Shown here: one piece after another, positions 60,490 through 64,000 of the stretch
Layout of the letters: every line of letters starts with the position of its first letter
How positions within the stretch are numbered: position 1 is the first letter of the stretch
Program-made: the position numbers and the translations under genes
Source of the DNA: Oceaniovalibus sp. ACAM 378
GTDB taxonomy: Bacteria > Pseudomonadota > Alphaproteobacteria > Rhodobacterales > Rhodobacteraceae
Direction of reading: 5' to 3'
Assembly: GCF_008085915.1 (NCBI RefSeq)
Contig: NZ_VSJK01000005.1
Location: 264,838 to 328,837, forward strand
DNA length: 64,000 bases
Notes under the pieces: model-generated
Told to the model about the DNA's origin: nothing
The model's database searches: none
Seen by the model: only the letters and a program-made list of their open reading frames with translations

Positions 60490-60789
60490 ATGGAAGACTT
60501 GATCTGCAAAGCCATCCAGCGACGTACGCGGATCTCCTTCATGTACAAAGGAGTTCGTTGTCGGGTGGAGCCCCACCTTCTGGGATACGACGTTAAGGGC
60601 AACCTGACGCTCAGCGCCTGGCAACTGCCAGGACGCAAAGATGAAGGCTTGCGCCATTTTCACATCTCTGAGATGGCCGGGATCGCCAGTGGCCTGATTA
60701 AATTCCCAGGACCAAGACCAGGTTACAATCCAAATGATCAGACAATTCCTCGGGTTGTTTGCCGTCTCGGACTTTACCTGGTCACCTAG
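60490..60789 (+). CDS. Small WYL-like domain protein
   Basis: A 99-residue protein starting MEDLICKAIQRRTRISFMYKG, with VRCRVEPHLLGYDVKGNLTLSAWQLPG, the pattern of the WYL ligand-binding domain (strand pairs around EPHLLGY and LSAWQL). There is no DNA-binding helix-turn-helix. GGAG sits 7 nt before ATG 60490. WYL domains often sense nucleic acid or nucleotide ligands in defence regulators; this free-standing one could do so, but that is inference. Confidence 0.6.
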   Translation: MEDLICKAIQRRTRISFMYKGVRCRVEPHLLGYDVKGNLTLSAWQLPGRKDEGLRHFHISEMAGIASGLIKFPGPRPGYNPNDQTIPRVVCRLGLYLVT

Positions 60790-61296
60790 TGGTCCGCACC
60801 TGACGCAAGTTTCCCAGCCTGCTTCAGGCGCGCCTCCGACGTTTATACGAAAGTCCGAGTGGCCGGTATGCGCAGGAAGCGTGCTTTCCGAAGTCTTGGT
60901 TGGCGTCATGGCACGAGCGGCATGTTCGGCCCGAACCGGCCTTTCACCCTCCCTTGGCAATGCTGCGGTGCGGCCCGTCAGTGCAGCCATTCGTGCGCAG
61001 CGCAGCATTTTGAGAAGGTGAAGGACTGCAACGCGGACGTTGCTCCCGTTCGTCAAATACACCATTGTAAGCGGTGCGCCGGTCACACCTATTTGATGTA
61101 GTTCCATGGTAGCAGATCGTCGATTTAGCTTTGCTTGTGACCAGCAACGATGTCTGCCAGATGTCTTCCGAACGTCAATTTGATGTGCCGCCGTTACTTC
61201 CAATCCCTCCACTTTCCCGGTAGGCTCATCTTGAGTTCTAGATAATGCATCAGTCTCAGTCGGCAGCTAATTTTTTGACCAAGCCAGCAGGACGCG
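60790..61296. other. 507-nt stretch without a recognisable gene
   Basis: It lies upstream of the Abi_C-like gene and may contain its promoter. The apparent reverse frame 60424-61212 crosses the WYL-like gene and has no domain pattern. Possibly remnants of a decayed element. Confidence 0.4.
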
Positions 61297-62457
61297 ATGG
61301 AAGACGAAATTTGCACTTTAACTCTCAAAACGCTTCGTACCGAATTGGCATCAGAAATTGCTAATTTTAAAGCATATGATGTTCCGGCAATATGCGTGCG
61401 AATTGGGTTGTCTGAGGGTTCAGAAGAAGAAGCTTTCCAAAGTAAGCACAAATATGCGCAGAAACGGATTGCAGCTCAGTCAGCCGATGAGCTTCTCAAG
61501 AGCGCGCGGTTGCTTCATGCTGAACAAGGCGGATACGCACTCGGAGAAGTGCTTGCAAAATTGGATGATTTAAAAGGCCGCCCAATTACAAAACTGACAA
61601 GGCGGCGTCTTATCAAGCTCTTTGATGGCCAACCACTGGCAACCGAGGTTGAACAGATGGATTTTATCCGCTCCGTTTGGCCTATCGAAGACATGCCAGT
61701 GGGCAACGGCATTCAATATGATAACCTTGAATCTTTTTTGGTGCAGCACACCCTCAGAAACGATGATCTGACCCAGCAGGAGTTGATGGAATACCTCGGC
61801 CTACTGGAGTGCTCCACGTCCCGACTCTTCAGGTTTCTCGAAGCGGTCACTTCAGCTGAGTATCAAGCTGTTAAAAGGCAGAGCGAGTTGGCCAAAGCGA
61901 TAGATCAACTTTTACGTCACGACGGATATGCATTGGTCAAATCGGGAACTATTTCTGGGTCACCTTTATTCAAAGTGCGCCATATCCCGGATGGAAGCCC
62001 GTCGGACAATGAAATATCGATAGCGATCAAGAACTTTGAAACAAGTCAGGTAAGCCCGCGCTGGCAAGCTGCGCTTGAAAGCAGATCTTCTAACCCCGAG
62101 CGTTCGATCACCCTAGCACGCACTTTGCTTGAGGACGTCTGCAAATGGATATTGCACGAAGCTGGGGATGGTTGGGACGAAGCTGATGACTTGCCAGCCC
62201 TTTACAAAAAAACAGCGAAGGTTTTGAACCTTGCCCCAGACGATCATACAGAGCAAATTTTTAAGCAAATATTGGGTAGCTGCCAATCGGTTGTCAGTGC
62301 GCTAGGCGCGCTACGCAATAAGCTAGGTGATGCGCACAGCATTGGTCCGAAGCGCGTGCGCCCCGCTGCCCGACATGCTGAGTTGGCCGTGAACCTTGCA
62401 GGAACAATGTCAACGTTCCTAATTGCAACGTGGGCCAACAAAAATGATAATACCTGA
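61297..62457 (+). CDS. Abortive infection C-terminal (Abi_C-like) domain protein
   Basis: A 386-residue protein. The C-terminal ~110 residues (ARTLLEDVCKWILHEAGDGWDE, LPALYKKTAKVLNLAPDDHTEQIFKQILGSCQSVVSALGALRNKLGDAHS in pieces) match the Abi_C pattern, an RNase-like HEPN-related module with RNKLGDAH. The N-terminal part is helical and unassigned. Likely an antiviral effector that harms the infected cell. It is 153 nt upstream of a reverse transcriptase gene on the same strand, suggesting a two-gene defence unit. Confidence 0.75.
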   Translation: MEDEICTLTLKTLRTELASEIANFKAYDVPAICVRIGLSEGSEEEAFQSKHKYAQKRIAAQSADELLKSARLLHAEQGGYALGEVLAKLDDLKGRPITKLTRRRLIKLFDGQPLATEVEQMDFIRSVWPIEDMPVGNGIQYDNLESFLVQHTLRNDDLTQQELMEYLGLLECSTSRLFRFLEAVTSAEYQAVKRQSELAKAIDQLLRHDGYALVKSGTISGSPLFKVRHIPDGSPSDNEISIAIKNFETSQVSPRWQAALESRSSNPERSITLARTLLEDVCKWILHEAGDGWDEADDLPALYKKTAKVLNLAPDDHTEQIFKQILGSCQSVVSALGALRNKLGDAHSIGPKRVRPAARHAELAVNLAGTMSTFLIATWANKNDNT

Positions 62458-62610
62458 GAAATGAGTGTCCGCAGCTTCATTCATAATTTCGATTTTTTGC
62501 TGGGTCAGCTCAAGCGCTGGACTTGTGCTGTGCGGGCTTGCAGTATTTTTCGGAGGACATGTCCTTGTAAGAAGGGGAGCGTCTCCAAAATAAATATTAA
62601 AGGACAAACC
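62458..62610 (+). other. Spacer upstream of the reverse transcriptase; possible ncRNA
   Basis: 153 nt with no gene. It contains a perfect 12-bp palindrome AGGACATGTCCT (62554-62565) and short self-complementary stretches. Some antiphage reverse transcriptases use a neighbouring RNA as template, so this is a candidate site; it may equally be a plain leader. Confidence 0.35.
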
Positions 62611-63915
62611 ATGCAGGTTTCACGAGACCATTTTTTGCAGGCCGCTAGAGAAATTGGTCAAAGCGGTGAAAACGACACTCTCCCATATGATATTGATGCA
62701 GGCTTTATTCGAGATATGGCTGATGAGCTTTCCGATGTCTGCTTCAACCTGTTTCAGGACATAAATCAGAGAACCCCCAAAAACGCTGCGGGATATGTAA
62801 ATGAACTAACTGTAGGGTCGGAGAGGCTACTGGCTCCTTCTGGGTCTAATGGATTTAGGATTACAACAAAGATTCACCCGCTCTGGAATCTATATTTGAA
62901 CGGGCTTGGAATTGCTATCGCCGAAGCCAACGAGGGGAATCGCAGCGCGAGGGTCCATTCCTATAGGCTTGGCGGTGAAGCTCCATCCTTCTTCGATCGG
63001 TCCAAGTCTTGGCGTACCTATAAAGAGGCCACTCTCAAGGAACCTGCATTAAACGAAGTAGGTTCCGTAGTCGTACAAACTGACATTTCCAGCTTCTATG
63101 AGCATATATACCATCATCGGCTTGAGAACGTCATTAAAGATTTGGGTGATTCAAATTCAACTGTAGCCGCGCAAGTTGACCGTATTTTAAGTAAACTGGC
63201 GGCTGGCCGTTCCTTTGGACTACCGGTCGGCGGTCAGTGCGCACGGGTCCTTGCAGAAGTAATGATGACTCCCATCGACAGGTCACTATCAGATGCAGGC
63301 ATCGTATGGCATCGCTTCGTCGATGATTTCACCCTGATCTGCAACTCGCAACAAGAAGCATACAAGGCACTTTCAGTGCTTTCTCACTCTCTTGCAGACT
63401 ATGGACTTTCACTCAATCGAACTAAAACGACTACTTTGAGTGCTAAACACTACATAGAGTACGTCGCTGCTCAATTGGGTGACGGTGAAGACGCCAGCAT
63501 GGCACTGCGAGAGCTGGATTTGCACTTCGATCCCTACTCTGATGCAGCACATGGTGAATATGAACAGCTAAAGAAATCGTTTAAAGATATTGACGTCCAG
63601 TTTTTATTGAACCTCGAAAAAGAGAAATCGCAGCCGGACAGTTTTGTGCTTGCGCAGATTGGGCGCGCCTTAAAATTTCAAGAACCAAAGGTTGCAGCAC
63701 AACTATGTGCCACGCTGCTTGAACCAAAAAATCTCAATTCGTTTCGCGCTTCTTGGTCCAAGATTATGCGAGGCGTGTATTCGGTAAGATCGAACGATGA
63801 ATTTACGCTTGTTTTCGATCAAATAGACAACCTACTTGATTTACTGCCGACAACAGTTCCCCACCTTCTGATGCAGGGCAATCGCGTTTGGCTCACGCGT
63901 CTTACAGCCCATTGA
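62611..63915 (+). CDS. Reverse transcriptase (UG/Abi-type, predicted antiviral)
   Basis: A 434-residue RNA-directed DNA polymerase. Motif A QTDISSFY (Asp158), motif B GLPVGG (203-208, Val where group II intron RTs have Gln), motif C FVDD (236-239) and motif D GLSLNRTKT are all present, so the active site looks intact. About 150 residues precede and 170 follow the core; no intron maturase, nuclease or HNH is evident. ATG 62611 follows AAAGGA. This fits the unknown-group/abortive-infection RTs used in phage defence rather than a mobile intron. The subgroup is not assigned. Confidence 0.8.
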   Translation: MQVSRDHFLQAAREIGQSGENDTLPYDIDAGFIRDMADELSDVCFNLFQDINQRTPKNAAGYVNELTVGSERLLAPSGSNGFRITTKIHPLWNLYLNGLGIAIAEANEGNRSARVHSYRLGGEAPSFFDRSKSWRTYKEATLKEPALNEVGSVVVQTDISSFYEHIYHHRLENVIKDLGDSNSTVAAQVDRILSKLAAGRSFGLPVGGQCARVLAEVMMTPIDRSLSDAGIVWHRFVDDFTLICNSQQEAYKALSVLSHSLADYGLSLNRTKTTTLSAKHYIEYVAAQLGDGEDASMALRELDLHFDPYSDAAHGEYEQLKKSFKDIDVQFLLNLEKEKSQPDSFVLAQIGRALKFQEPKVAAQLCATLLEPKNLNSFRASWSKIMRGVYSVRSNDEFTLVFDQIDNLLDLLPTTVPHLLMQGNRVWLTRLTAH

Positions 63916-64000
63916 GAACGCTGCATAAGAATGCCTCATCCCAGCCAGCTCGCTTGAGTTTGATGCTGAGAGAGCCTTTGGATGTGTCGCGTCGGACGAC
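63902..64000 (-). CDS. Partial frame at right edge, convergent with the reverse transcriptase
   Basis: An open frame enters from the right edge and ends at TAA 63904-63902, overlapping the RT end by 14 nt. The 32 visible residues (RRDTSKGSLSIKLKRAGWDE...CSVLNGL) are not recognised. It could be the 3' end of a real gene or chance. Confidence 0.3.
   Translation of the reverse strand, partial: VVRRDTSKGSLSIKLKRAGWDEAFLCSVLNGL

Noticed and set aside
60424..61212. 262-codon open frame on the minus strand
   Set aside because: It crosses the WYL-like gene on the opposite strand, has no domain pattern or ribosome site, and its composition looks like a shadow frame.

Overview
The window is high-GC alphaproteobacterial chromosome, most likely from the marine Rhodobacteraceae (Roseobacter group). 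The markers are a circularly permuted two-piece tmRNA gene, the trgA-trgB-cysK tellurite/cysteine locus next to a cyclopropane-fatty-acyl synthase-like gene, a CtrA fragment, a BCCT transporter with an AcuI-type reductase, and many ATGA start/stop overlaps. All identifications come from reading motifs and gene order; no database search was run.

Layout. (1) 1-9.1 kb: a dipeptide-type ABC transporter operon (binding protein, two permeases, two ATPases) ending in an AbgB-like M20 amidohydrolase that runs off the left edge. A divergent LysR regulator and an ArgE-like deacylase sit on the other side. Together they look like uptake and hydrolysis of an N-acyl or peptide-like amino acid compound. 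(2) 9.4-24.1 kb: an accessory surface-glycan region. It holds a glycosyltransferase-like protein, two PAPS-type sulfotransferases, an RgpF-family protein, small glycan-associated proteins and a methyltransferase. In the middle is a five-gene, translationally coupled set: prolyl-AMP-ligase-like enzyme, carrier protein, acyl-CoA-dehydrogenase-like enzyme, flavin halogenase-like enzyme, and a large protein joining 'NPDV...HY...GW.EGR' repeats to an LpxL-like acyltransferase fold. This is the logic of pyrrolyl-carrier-protein synthesis (PltF/L/E/A, Bmp) placed inside a glycan locus, and it is the most novel system in the window. The region ends close to a tRNA-Ser(GGA) gene.

(3) 24.4-39.1 kb: core or commonly shared genes: alanyl-tRNA editing protein, MscS channel, cysK-trgB-trgA-cfa, BCCT transporter, acuI, a DUF1326/DUF2182 pair, a polyamine-type binding protein and a winged-helix/hydrolase fusion. 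(4) 39.2-58.9 kb: housekeeping genes: tmRNA, chrA, sspB, fumC, rpsI-rplM, speD-speE, usg, gyrA, trmFO, gluQ, hisI, a NifU-like scaffold, recG and ligA. Several very small genes lie here, including a 39-residue membrane protein behind an operator-like inverted repeat.

(5) 58.98-64 kb: a breakpoint. Only the last ~64 codons of a ctrA gene remain next to ligA. Beyond it the DNA becomes more AT-rich and carries a tandem-repeat protein, a WYL-like protein, and a defence-type pair: an Abi_C-like protein followed by a reverse transcriptase. This looks like the edge of a mobile or defence island.
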